This document shows, piece by piece, positions 32,008 through 41,535 of a stretch of DNA of 64,000 bases. A program made the translations under genes and the position numbers. The DNA is taken from positions 62,001 to 126,000 of the forward strand of contig JABSSD010000002.1 of assembly GCA_013214575.1 (NCBI GenBank), given 5' to 3'. This DNA comes from Paracoccaceae bacterium (GTDB lineage: Bacteria > Pseudomonadota > Alphaproteobacteria > Rhodobacterales > Rhodobacteraceae). Positions within the stretch are counted from its first letter, which is position 1; the number at the start of each line of letters is the position of its first letter. A model generated the notes under the pieces. It had not been told where the DNA came from. It made no database searches and worked only from the letters and a program-made list of their open reading frames with translations.

Positions 32008-32625
32008 ATGATGATTCGTTTACTGCGACATGCGGAGGCACAAAAAAATGTGGAAAATAGACATGGGGGTAGTGGAAGTGGATTGACTGAGAATGGTTTA
32101 ATTCAGATATCCAACTATGTGGTCCTCAATTCTCATCCTCAATTCCAAGACGCTTCGCAAAATATTTATTACGTCGATCGTCCTCAATGTAAACAATCGG
32201 CGATCACACTAGCAGCAAATTATGGCACCGAGCCATGCGTTTTGGGCAACATTGCACCATTCCATTTGGGTGTTCTGGAAGGGCTTTCTGAGGATGAAGC
32301 ACTTCAAAAGCATCCCGAGGAAGCCAGCCGAATTTCGCTCTGGAGGGCGGGCTTAATAGATATTTCGGAGTTGAAGCTGCCCGGGTCCACTGATGAGAGA
32401 GAGTTCTTCAGAGTGGGGCTGCTGGCTTTGAAAAATCTAACCAAGAACCTCGAAAATATTGTGATTGTTGGTACCAGATCCATTCTGGTGCTCTTTTGGA
32501 ACATTCTCAGCGGCCACACCCCTGAAAGTGGCGGTGGTTATGTCGAAATGCCTTGGCCAAACATGCACTTTATAGACTTCGATTTTGACAGAGAGAAAAT
32601 TGGGATGTTACTCAAAAACACATAA
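32008..32625 (+). CDS. Histidine phosphatase (phosphoglycerate-mutase-like) family protein
   Basis: 'MMIRLLRHAEAQKN', 'HLGVLEGLSEDEA'; 7 nt after the NUDIX gene. Confidence 0.75.
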   Translation: MMIRLLRHAEAQKNVENRHGGSGSGLTENGLIQISNYVVLNSHPQFQDASQNIYYVDRPQCKQSAITLAANYGTEPCVLGNIAPFHLGVLEGLSEDEALQKHPEEASRISLWRAGLIDISELKLPGSTDEREFFRVGLLALKNLTKNLENIVIVGTRSILVLFWNILSGHTPESGGGYVEMPWPNMHFIDFDFDREKIGMLLKNT

Positions 32626-33759
32626 CTTGCCATCAAAATAGACTTGAATCACTTCAATTTCATTGTTGGTTATCAATAGGTTGGCTATACATCCTTCAGA
32701 GACTCTTCCAAGTTTCTGAGCGCGGCAAATCACATTGGCAGGATAAAGGCTCGCCATTCTTAGTGCTTCTGTCCGTGGAATTCCACCTTGTTGAACGCTC
32801 CGTTTGACCATCGTGGAAAGTGGGTGGCAGGAGCCTGCAAGAATACCGTCAGAATTGACGCAAACGCCATTTTTCTTAGTCACTGTTTTTCCTGCAATTA
32901 CACCGGTGTCCGCTTCAGAACCTGCAAGCGAATTTGCGTCCGAAACCCAGAATGCTTTCCCCCTGTTCGTACCGCGAAGGCTTCGTTTGACATTGCTCCA
33001 ATGAACGTGACATCCATCGCCAATTAGTGAGAACTGGGACTTTGAGTCCAATGTCGCCCCAACTAGGCCCGGCTCTCTTGCTGAAAGAGGCGTCATCGCA
33101 TTGAATAAGTGAGTAGTACCCACAGCTCCGGCGGAAAATGCCTCCAGTGCTGTGGCATAGGATGCTTCAGAATGGCCCAAGAATACTATTACACCTGATT
33201 TTGACAAATTCTCGATAATTGAATTTCCAACAATTTCGGGAGCTAGAGTGACAATTGTGGGAATTAGCTTCGCGCTCTGTAGGTAAAAGGAGATTATTTC
33301 ATCTAGGTCGAATGTCTGAGGTTCGTGAGCCCCAGCCTTTTCAGGATTGATAAGAGGTCCTTCGAAGTGAATTCCGCAGACTGCTTCGGCTTTGTCGTTT
33401 TTCTTGAATTCTAAGCAGCTCCATAGCAGTTGTTTCATAGTTGCTATGGGTGCCGAGAAGACAGTTGGGCAAATACTTGTGGTTCCATACTTGCGGTGTG
33501 TGTTAACAACGCTTGTGATCGCATTTAGGCTTGGGTCGTCGTTGAACAGGATTCCGTCTCCGCCATTGACTTGCAAATCCACCAGTCCGGGAGAAACGCT
33601 TGCTCCTTTAAGATCGATGACGATTTCGCTGGGGCGTACGATTTCTTCTCCGCATAAATGAACTAATCCCCCCCTGAGTGCTAAGGATTGTCGAGTCAAA
33701 ACTTCGTCGCCCGAAAAAATGTCGCAGTTAGTCAAAATCGTCATTTTCATACAGTTCAT
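32608..33759 (-). CDS. nagA: N-acetylglucosamine-6-phosphate deacetylase-like amidohydrolase
   Basis: 'SPGLVDLQVNGGDGILFNDD', 'GIHFEGPLINPEKAGAHE', 'LGHSEASY', 'GTTHLFNAMTPLSAREPGLVG'. Confidence 0.9.
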   Translation of the reverse strand: MNCMKMTILTNCDIFSGDEVLTRQSLALRGGLVHLCGEEIVRPSEIVIDLKGASVSPGLVDLQVNGGDGILFNDDPSLNAITSVVNTHRKYGTTSICPTVFSAPIATMKQLLWSCLEFKKNDKAEAVCGIHFEGPLINPEKAGAHEPQTFDLDEIISFYLQSAKLIPTIVTLAPEIVGNSIIENLSKSGVIVFLGHSEASYATALEAFSAGAVGTTHLFNAMTPLSAREPGLVGATLDSKSQFSLIGDGCHVHWSNVKRSLRGTNRGKAFWVSDANSLAGSEADTGVIAGKTVTKKNGVCVNSDGILAGSCHPLSTMVKRSVQQGGIPRTEALRMASLYPANVICRAQKLGRVSEGCIANLLITNNEIEVIQVYFDGKLCVFE

Positions 33760-34300
33760 TTGTTAATGTTCTGACCACTTTTGAAGGCGATCCCATGGAA
33801 AGAGTTCTTGGAGGTATATCTTCGCGTATCAAGGAATGAGCTGCAATCACAGAACTCTTCGAAATGGTCACGCCATCCAAAATCGTTACTCTAGCGCCTA
33901 GCCATACATTTTGATCAATGTGTATTCCAAGTGCTGATTCTCCCAGAAAGCGAAAGGCTTCATCCCCATCAAGGATATGCGAAGCAGCATTTACTAGTAT
34001 GTATGGGCCAAAAATACAGTTATCACCGATGAAAACGCCTCCGTGTGCCGCAACAATGGAATATTCGCCAATCGAAACGCGATGCCCGATACGGATATTG
34101 TTCCCGTAGCCATGTAGGAGGCAACCCGCCTTGATTTTTGATCTAGAACCAATGTGGATGAGACCAGTCTCCCCATTTCCAGTATTCAACACGACTCCTC
34201 GCTCTATGCTTGCGAAAGGACCAATGACTATCCTGCCGTTTCCTCGTATCTCTAAATCTGGTGAGATCAGCGCTTCGGGCGATATTTCAATTGTCGGCAA
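33728..34300 (-). CDS. Left-handed beta-helix (hexapeptide) acyltransferase
   Basis: 'IRIGHRVSIGEYSIVAAHGGVFIGDNCIFGPYILVNAASHILDG...NVWLGARVTILDGVTISKSSVIAAHS'. Confidence 0.88.
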   Translation of the reverse strand: MPTIEISPEALISPDLEIRGNGRIVIGPFASIERGVVLNTGNGETGLIHIGSRSKIKAGCLLHGYGNNIRIGHRVSIGEYSIVAAHGGVFIGDNCIFGPYILVNAASHILDGDEAFRFLGESALGIHIDQNVWLGARVTILDGVTISKSSVIAAHSLIREDIPPRTLSMGSPSKVVRTLTNELYENDDFD

Positions 34301-35242
34301 TACGTGCTCTCCACATCACCATAAAACGCCACAAGGAAAACAATCGACGATCCGAGAGGCAATGTCGGTTTTGACATGGATGATGGTAACGATTTTGCTA
34401 GCGCAGGCAAACCCTGAAATCTAGCGACGATTGAGACAGTCAAAGGGCGCGGAAATCTGTCCCATAAAATGAAAGATGCGATAACAACGTTCCTTGGTAA
34501 TGACGCTGACCAAGGAGACAGCAAGGCTCACATTAATTATCTGGGGGAGTGGGACACAAAAACTTGATGAACGCAGGGAACGGACGAGCCTGCAACGTGT
34601 TCGCCAAAGAGTCTTCCCGCCGATGAACCGCATCAAAGACATTCCTGCGAGATATGGAAGTGTTTGACCCAGCTTAAGAACCCAAGCGGGGTCAAATCAG
34701 GCGGTCCGAGAAGTTGTGACAAAAGTATGCATGATACAAGCGAAGTGCGATGTAACGCGCAAATGCGCTTCCACAGCGCCTGTCCATGCCTCCAGCGTAC
34801 TTTTCGTGCGAAGTTAGCATTGGCTTTGGACTAATCGCAGGCCACACTAATTACGACATCATCACATCACATTTACACCCGCTAACGCTGGACAGCGCAT
34901 CACTGCCCGCCTTGACAAAGGTAACTGGTTTTTTTGACCAGCGCGTACTTTTTCTTTTGACGCCCAACTAATATGTTTTGATGTTTGGCCATTTGCATGG
35001 GGCGTGCGCTTCTTGCGAAGATCCAAGTGCTCCATCATAGCTCATATATCTCGATAGTGCCTTTGTATCCCGCTAACGCGGGTATCACTAATCCACCACA
35101 TAGGGCGGCATCAACCATCAGCACCATGTATGGCAGGTCGAACACCCTCTAATTCGCCAGCCTTGTTCGGATCACCGTAAGGTGAGCGAAACGTGTCCGA
35201 ACTGTGTACACTCTCACGAGGCACTCGAAACATGTCCATTAG

Positions 35243-35309
35243 TGTCCGATTAGACTTGCAGAATCACTTATCGGACAGGTAGGGTTTATGAGACAGTCAA
35301 ATCGGACAG
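35243..35309 (+). promoter_or_regulatory. Candidate res/crossover region for the adjacent serine recombinase
   Basis: TGTCCGAT (35243) and inverted TTATCGGACA (35268-35277), plus ATCGGACAG (35301-35309), immediately upstream of the recombinase gene. Confidence 0.5.
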
Positions 35310-35321
35310 AAAGGACAGATT

Positions 35322-35891
35322 ATGGGCGAAATGATCGGATATGCGCGGGTCTCATCACGTGGACAGGACCTGACCATCCAGACCGACGCCCTGACGGGCG
35401 CTGGCGTTCATCCGGATCATCTTTATCAAGAGAAGGTCAGTGGAACCAAACGTGTGGGTCGTGCAGCGCTGGAAGACTTGCTGGCGCGTGGTATCCGCAA
35501 AGGTGATACGGTTGTCGTAACCCGGTTGGACCGGCTGGCACGCTCTACCCGTGATCTTCACAACATAGCCCACACCTTGAGTGAGAAAGGAGTCGGCCTC
35601 CGGGTTCTCGAACAGAACATCGACACTACCACACCAGAGGGCCGCATGTTCTTTACTATGCTCTCAGCAGTGGCCGAATTTGAAACCGAGATACGAAAAT
35701 CAAGGCAGCGGGAAGGCATCGACGCAGCGCTGGCCAAAGGTCCTGACAGCCCGTTCAAGGGCAGGCCTGCGACAATCGATGCAGAAAGGGTTGCTGGCCT
35801 GCGTGGGCACGGCATGACGCCCACTAACATTGCCAAGGAGCTGGGCATCGCCCGCTCATCGGTCTATCGGTACTTGGGACGGCAAGGTTAG
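35322..35891 (+). CDS. Serine recombinase (resolvase/invertase family)
   Basis: 'GYARVSSRGQDLTIQTDAL', 'VTRLDRLARSTRDLHNIA', C-terminal HTH 'MTPTNIAKELGIARSSVYRYLG'. Confidence 0.93.
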   Translation: MGEMIGYARVSSRGQDLTIQTDALTGAGVHPDHLYQEKVSGTKRVGRAALEDLLARGIRKGDTVVVTRLDRLARSTRDLHNIAHTLSEKGVGLRVLEQNIDTTTPEGRMFFTMLSAVAEFETEIRKSRQREGIDAALAKGPDSPFKGRPATIDAERVAGLRGHGMTPTNIAKELGIARSSVYRYLGRQG

Positions 35892-35896
35892 GCCAG

Positions 35897-36295
35897 CTAC
35901 TCGTTTACCTTTCGTTCCAGTATTTCGTTCACGTCGCGTTCAAGTTGCCATCCTCCACTGACTTTTATCATTTTGCACCCGGCCAACCGCTTGATTGCCT
36001 GCTGCATTGCTTCAATAGCGCTGCGCTTGTCCTGCTGAGCTTCAAACGTATTCTCACCGATGGGCCATAGATCAACCCATTTTAAGAACCTACGTGCATT
36101 GCCATCGGCATACAAAAAGCCACCGAAGTAGCCGGAATACCCGTAGTTGGCATTACCGCCTTTGACCGCCATTCTGCCCTTCGCGTCCAGCTTGGACTGA
36201 ATCAAAATGTCGCCTTCTTGAAGTTCATCGGGATCAATAAGATCATCTTTGAATTCGTTGTAGTGGTGAAATCGTCCGGTAAGTTCGACCTGCAT
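35897..36295 (-). CDS. Hypothetical protein
   Basis: ORF opens at 36349; M at 36295 ('MQVELTGRFHHYNEF') plausible; no recognised family. Confidence 0.45.
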   Translation of the reverse strand: MQVELTGRFHHYNEFKDDLIDPDELQEGDILIQSKLDAKGRMAVKGGNANYGYSGYFGGFLYADGNARRFLKWVDLWPIGENTFEAQQDKRSAIEAMQQAIKRLAGCKMIKVSGGWQLERDVNEILERKVNE

Positions 36296-36620
36296 ATGTG
36301 CCTCTTTGGTTGTGTGGTGCAAACATATCTTCCAACTACTGTAACGCAACTTGAGAACCTAACTGGAAATCAGCTTTGTCGCGAAATATAACCAGTTCAC
36401 TCGCCCTAGTTGGCATTAATCTCAAGAGCAAGATTGATTATGAAGAATTCCCCGCAGACGCCAGTCGTAAGTGGTCTCAGCGCGGCGTCCCTAACCGAAG
36501 CTAGCAGTGCATCGCCCCGTCAAAGCATCGGCTGACTCCGACCGAAAATATCGTGGCAAGAAACCATCATATGACCGCACGGTATTTGAATCGGTTCAAA
36601 CATTGTTGGCTCAGAATGCC

Positions 36621-36820
36621 TGCACGGTCAGCCAGACCGCACGAGAAGCAGGGTTGTCCCGTCAGGCAGTTCTGCGCATCCGTGACACGCAGACGCTGCT
36701 GAGACTGCCCTGTGCAGGTGGGGGATGTGAAGAAAAGCGGAGGGACCCAAAGGGGGTATCCCCCTCTCATTATCTGACGTGTGCAGGTGCCGCGCCACAG
36801 TGCAAGTGCAACTTTACCCT
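36621..36820 (+). repeat. Serine-recombinase 3'-remnant repeat, copy A
   Basis: Encodes 'CTVSQTAREAGLSRQAVLRIRDT', then a 1-bp deletion relative to copies B and C, followed by the shared downstream segment (GGGACCC...hairpin...CCACAGTGCAAGTGCAACT). Confidence 0.85.
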
Positions 36821-36961
36821 GACAATCGCCAAACAGGAATTGGACCAGCACATGAAAGACGTCAACCCGATCGCTAGCGCGATTCCATCTGCAGCGGAAA
36901 TTGGCGCTCGCAGAACTGCAGAATCCGACGTATCAAGGGCTGAAAAATTGAGGGGTGCTAA

Positions 36962-37930
36962 GTGTTTTTTCGATACCGGATTATTCAAAATGTAGCGTCT
37001 ATTCTGCTTGTTTCATTTTTCGCCTCTCATTTGAGCGCTCAAACATCAGACGAAATCGGAGCTGGTGACGTGGCAAAACTCTTTCTAGAAAAAGCAATTC
37101 TTGGGGAATCATTTTATGCGAAGTCTCTCATAACCAACGAGGATAGAAACCGAAAATACCCATTCGGAGATTTGACGCCCATGGTTAAGCTCCAACCTAT
37201 TTTCCCATCTCTGTGGGACGCAGAAGTTATCTCCGTTGTTGTCGACGGAGATGAAGCCGAAGCACACATCTCAATTGCTTTTCCGGAAATAGAAATTCTA
37301 GCGGCAGAGCGTTATGGGGCGATCAATATAGATCAAGCATTCTTGGATTCGTACAGAAACAAGGATGTCCCAATGTCCAGCCGGGATTTTTCTGTCAATT
37401 TGGTGCTCGATGAAGAGGGAAGTTGGAGTGTATCAACTGGTTCCGAACGCTATGAATGGAACCGAGAGAAACTTCGATTCTCGAGAGCCAACAGTACGTC
37501 TCCAAGCTTAGCGGAGGCGATGGCACTTCGCGACGATCTGTTGAAGAGATTTCCAACGCGTTCTGACGAGATTGAAAGCCTTGTGAATCCGTTGCTTGCA
37601 ACTGCGACCGTCGTGGCGAATGCGGTGTTTACCGATGTCACGATTGACTCGGACAGCCCCAAATGGGTTCAAGGCACCTACGACGTTGCTTTCACTTTTG
37701 CGAACCCAACTGAGTACACAGTTGAGTTTCTAAAAGTCCTGATCATTTTGCGTGATGCAAAGGGTTTGATTGTTGAACGTGATGATCTGCAGGTATTCTA
37801 TTCTGGTAGTCTGCCCCAAGGGCTACGCCCCGGTGAGCGCCTAAGAGAGAGGCATCCGCTAAGTGCACAAAACCCAGAAATTGACGCAGTATCCGCCGAA
37901 ATTTCGATTTTGGAAGTTAAAGCGCGTTAA
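36962..37930 (+). CDS. Secreted hypothetical protein
   Basis: Signal-peptide-like N-terminus 'NVASILLVSFFASHLSAQ'; C-terminal beta-rich domain; between repeat copies A and B. Confidence 0.6.
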   Translation: MFFRYRIIQNVASILLVSFFASHLSAQTSDEIGAGDVAKLFLEKAILGESFYAKSLITNEDRNRKYPFGDLTPMVKLQPIFPSLWDAEVISVVVDGDEAEAHISIAFPEIEILAAERYGAINIDQAFLDSYRNKDVPMSSRDFSVNLVLDEEGSWSVSTGSERYEWNREKLRFSRANSTSPSLAEAMALRDDLLKRFPTRSDEIESLVNPLLATATVVANAVFTDVTIDSDSPKWVQGTYDVAFTFANPTEYTVEFLKVLIILRDAKGLIVERDDLQVFYSGSLPQGLRPGERLRERHPLSAQNPEIDAVSAEISILEVKAR

Positions 37931-37950
37931 GTTGCTCAAGTGGACCTGAT

Positions 37951-38146
37951 CTGCGCATCCGTGACACGCCAGTCGCTGCTGAGGCTGCCCTGTGCAGGTG
38001 GGGCATGTAACAAAGGGTAGGAGGGGACCCAGAGGGGGGTATTCCCCTCTCTTCGTCCGAATTTCTCAGGTGCCGCGCCACAGTGCAAGTGCAACTTTAC
38101 CCTTGTATATTGAAGAGAAGGGACACGGCGGGAAACAGGGTACCCC
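37951..38146 (+). repeat. Serine-recombinase 3'-remnant repeat, copy B
   Basis: Encodes 'LRIRDTPVAAEAALCRWGM*' (37951-38010), then the shared hairpin and downstream segment. Confidence 0.87.
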
Positions 38147-38669
38147 AAGTTTTAGAACCAATATGGCTTTTGGAAATTCTCAAAAATTCTTGCCCAACAG
38201 AATACCGTTTGGCGCACAACGCTAGGAAATCCTTCCACTAGCGGTCGCAACCCAACGGACCATGCTGGGCGATCTCAATTTCTCCGCCGGTCCATTCCCT
38301 TGTTATGACACAATGGATGGAGTGAACCCATTTGGGGAAGTTTCATATCCTATTGCCCGCTGTTTTCCCAGTCACAGTAGCGGAACCCTATGACGGATGT
38401 TAATCAAGCCACTCAACTTTGGATCGTTTTCACCTTGCGCAAAGCAGAGGATGAAAAAATGCTTGATTTCCCAACCAAGTGGTGGTTCCGTAGGGTGTCC
38501 GTGGAGATCACTGTATGCGCCCCGGATAACTATCGGCTTTGCGAATCCTAGGTCCATTCGGATCGCAAGCCACTGAGATCAAACAGAATCTTCTATAGTT
38601 CAGGTTGTCTCGTTTTGCCAAGGACCTCGCTTCTAGAGAATAACAACTGCCTAGAGGAGATCTTATTCT

Positions 38670-39386
38670 ATGAAGAAATCAACATATGTAGTGACAACGA
38701 CCGAAGCGTTGTCAAATGCAGCGACGTCTGTTCTGGCGCGTTTTGAGGCGACTGAGGGGAAGCTGTCAAAGAACGGCGTGCTAGATTGTTTCGCAAAAGC
38801 AATAATGGGCGATCGGGCTAGTTGGGGAGGCGTTGTCCAGAAGGAAATCGTGCATGGAAATGGTGTCCCACCAGTAAATTTCTTAGAGAAACTTGAAGCG
38901 GGCAACAATGAAGAGGGTGCCGCCTCTGAAAGGGTCCTAGCAGATCCACCGATTGGCTCCCCGGTCCGCTACATTGTAGGTGATATGAAGATTACGGAAT
39001 ACGATGTTCAGGGCCTTAAAGTCGGGTTTGAGCTGCTAGGTGGGAGGCGAGAGGATCCAAGGGAGGACGGTGATCCCCTTTATGGCTTATTCCGACCTCT
39101 ATTGTCCGCCGGGGCAAATCGTAACATTTTTAAAACGGACAATTATGCTGCCAATGAAGGGGAGCTGCTAAGGGGTCTGCTTCGTGCTGTTTTGTGGCGA
39201 GAAAATGAAGACATAATGCGTTCAGCTTTGGATATCTGGGTTGCAAGCCGGTTTCCTGTCGAGGGGTTTGAGGATCGCGATCTTAGACTTTTCCAGATTC
39301 ATGAGTGTTTGGTGAGACACGGTATTATTGAGAGGGTTCTATATGCTACTAGCGAAGGGAGTTTAGATGCTCCGGCCGCTGAGTAA
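38670..39386 (+). CDS. Hypothetical protein
   Basis: 238 aa ORF between repeat copy B and the Gabija-like pair; no recognised family. Confidence 0.55.
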   Translation: MKKSTYVVTTTEALSNAATSVLARFEATEGKLSKNGVLDCFAKAIMGDRASWGGVVQKEIVHGNGVPPVNFLEKLEAGNNEEGAASERVLADPPIGSPVRYIVGDMKITEYDVQGLKVGFELLGGRREDPREDGDPLYGLFRPLLSAGANRNIFKTDNYAANEGELLRGLLRAVLWRENEDIMRSALDIWVASRFPVEGFEDRDLRLFQIHECLVRHGIIERVLYATSEGSLDAPAAE

Positions 39387-39612
39387 AGCTTAGGATTATT
39401 TCAGCGCGGTGGTTTTTCCAAGCCCCGCTGTGCTACGGCGGGACTTGGTTGCATCAAAATCAGAGGGTGGCTAGAAGTCGAGCACTCCCATTCTTGACAT
39501 AGCCTCATTCTCTCGAGTGTTGGTTGCAAGATTCTGTAGAGGGGCAATATCTGATATTTGGCTGCGCATTACGACGCCACCCGGGAAGGCGCATCATATC
39601 CGAAGAAAAGAC

Positions 39613-41535
39613 TTAAGTCACCGTTGGGATGCCGATCTCGGCTAAGAAGCGCGAGGGCTGCTGAAACCGTAGGGTTTTCCAAGGCATCATTCTTTGTTTT
39701 GGGTAACTCATGAAGATCCAACGTTTTGCACGTGTCACGGCTACGAAAGCAGTGTTTCTTTCTTCTTCGATTTTTTGGGGAGTCGTAGCTCGATAATCTG
39801 GAAACACTCCTTCACACATCCCAATGAGAAACACGATGTCTTTCTCTAGGCCTTTCATTGTGTGGACAGTACTCAACATTAGCCCATCTGATGTCTTTTG
39901 GGTATTCAGTTTACCCAGAGCCGCAGCGTTCCGAAAGGCACCTAGCGAACTTCCCAGCCCTAACTTGCGGAAGTTTACCCATGATGCTGAAAACTCCTCA
40001 AGTTCTTCAAGGCTTCTTTCAATGTCTGACTGAATGCCATTCTCGTGAACCTTGTCGGCTAATGCTTCGAGTTCGGCAGAGAAAGTAGACACAAGTTTGC
40101 GGATGTTAGGTTTCTCTTTGTCGAGACCGTCAATTGCTGTCAGCAATTCGCTGAGAATATGATCTATACCGCTTTCCCGGTTCTTCAGGCTATCAGAAAA
40201 CTGCTGCAGGAGCGCACTGTCCCCCCAAGTGCTAGGCGGCTGTATGCTTAAAGTATGGCACAGCTTTCTTCCGTCCACCCAATCTTTCGGATTGAGATTA
40301 AACCGAATTGCGTAGTCTAGTGTTTTTCCGAACCTTGAGGTTGGGTCTTTCGCCCGCTCGCCTTGCCTAAGGTGAAAATCGATTTCTGCATCCTCGAGCG
40401 CCTTCTCTAGCGTAGAGAAAACGAAACGGTTTCTGGCAATAATGACCATCTTATCGGTAGAAATCTTGCCTTCGATTTCTGGGTGATTGCCAATCTCGAG
40501 GAGCCTGTTTATCGAAGAGACAATCCATGCAGCTTCCTGATGTTCGTCGCCATGCCCATACACTTTTGCTACTCCGTCAAGGGCATAGTCGTGCACTTTC
40601 TGGGAGTTGGGGCGGAGTTTGTTCGCGATATGCACTACGGCCTTTGTGCTTCTGAAATTTTCTGTGAGCCGGAACTGCGCGGGTTTGAAATCTGATACGA
40701 AGTGATCACACATGTAAGTTGCTGACGAACCATTGAAGCCGTAGATCATTTGATCGGGATCACCGACCATCATGACACTCTTGATAGTGTCTCCAGCAAG
40801 CGCCTTAACAAATTCGTACTGGATTTTGTTCAGGTCTTGGGCTTCATCGACGCAGATATGTTTGAATTTGGCGCGATAGATATCCCCGACCCAGTCTTGA
40901 GTCGAAAGGATGCGATGGGCAAACTTGAGAATATCGTCGTAGTCAATTCCACCACTGTTGATCAAAGCACTCTGATAGTCTGTGAATACCCGCCAAACAT
41001 CTGGAGCATCGGGAAAATTATCGGCGATATCCTCTTCCGACAACATGTCCCGTTTGATGGAAGAAAAGCCATCCATGTAGTTCTGAAGGTTGCGTTCACG
41101 GCTTCGTTTTTCTTTGGCGTCGTCGACGTCGAGATAGTCGTCGATATTCACGCCATCAGAACGCAGGGCTTCGAGAAAGACCTCCATGCGGTCTTTGTCT
41201 TTTTCGTAAATCTGGAATTCTGGTGGCAGTCCAATAGTGTGACCGTATTGCTCCAGAATACGTTGTGCGATTGAGTGAACAGTGCCAATCCATATCCGTT
41301 CAGCAGGCGCGCCGAGAAGATCTAGCCGAGTTGACATCTCTTCCGCCGCTTTGTTTGTAAATGTAAGGCCGATCACGCCCACTTTTTTTGTGTTGGACAG
41401 GATATGATTGATCCGTTCCGTTAGAACGCGTGTTTTGCCGGACCCTGCCGATGCGAGGACCTGTACCGCAGTGTCCGTCGTATATTCCACTACGGCGCGT
41501 TGAGCATCAGAGAGTTGAGTATTCATATCAGCCAA
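39613..41535 (-). CDS. gajB: UvrD/Rep-type superfamily 1 helicase, GajB-like
   Basis: 'ASAGSGKTRVLTERINHIL', 'VDEAQDLNKIQYEF', 'GDPDQMIYGFNG', 'LSTVHTMKGLEKDIVFLIG', 'FVAVTRAKRWIFMSYPK'; overlaps the upstream OLD-family gene. Confidence 0.82.
   Translation of the reverse strand: MADMNTQLSDAQRAVVEYTTDTAVQVLASAGSGKTRVLTERINHILSNTKKVGVIGLTFTNKAAEEMSTRLDLLGAPAERIWIGTVHSIAQRILEQYGHTIGLPPEFQIYEKDKDRMEVFLEALRSDGVNIDDYLDVDDAKEKRSRERNLQNYMDGFSSIKRDMLSEEDIADNFPDAPDVWRVFTDYQSALINSGGIDYDDILKFAHRILSTQDWVGDIYRAKFKHICVDEAQDLNKIQYEFVKALAGDTIKSVMMVGDPDQMIYGFNGSSATYMCDHFVSDFKPAQFRLTENFRSTKAVVHIANKLRPNSQKVHDYALDGVAKVYGHGDEHQEAAWIVSSINRLLEIGNHPEIEGKISTDKMVIIARNRFVFSTLEKALEDAEIDFHLRQGERAKDPTSRFGKTLDYAIRFNLNPKDWVDGRKLCHTLSIQPPSTWGDSALLQQFSDSLKNRESGIDHILSELLTAIDGLDKEKPNIRKLVSTFSAELEALADKVHENGIQSDIERSLEELEEFSASWVNFRKLGLGSSLGAFRNAAALGKLNTQKTSDGLMLSTVHTMKGLEKDIVFLIGMCEGVFPDYRATTPQKIEEERNTAFVAVTRAKRWIFMSYPKQRMMPWKTLRFQQPSRFLAEIGIPTVT

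Noticed and set aside
36507-36995. ORF of 162 aa (+)
   Set aside because: Its centre is repeat copy A: a recombinase C-terminus with a 1-bp deletion that causes read-through into normally non-coding repeat DNA. Not an independent gene.
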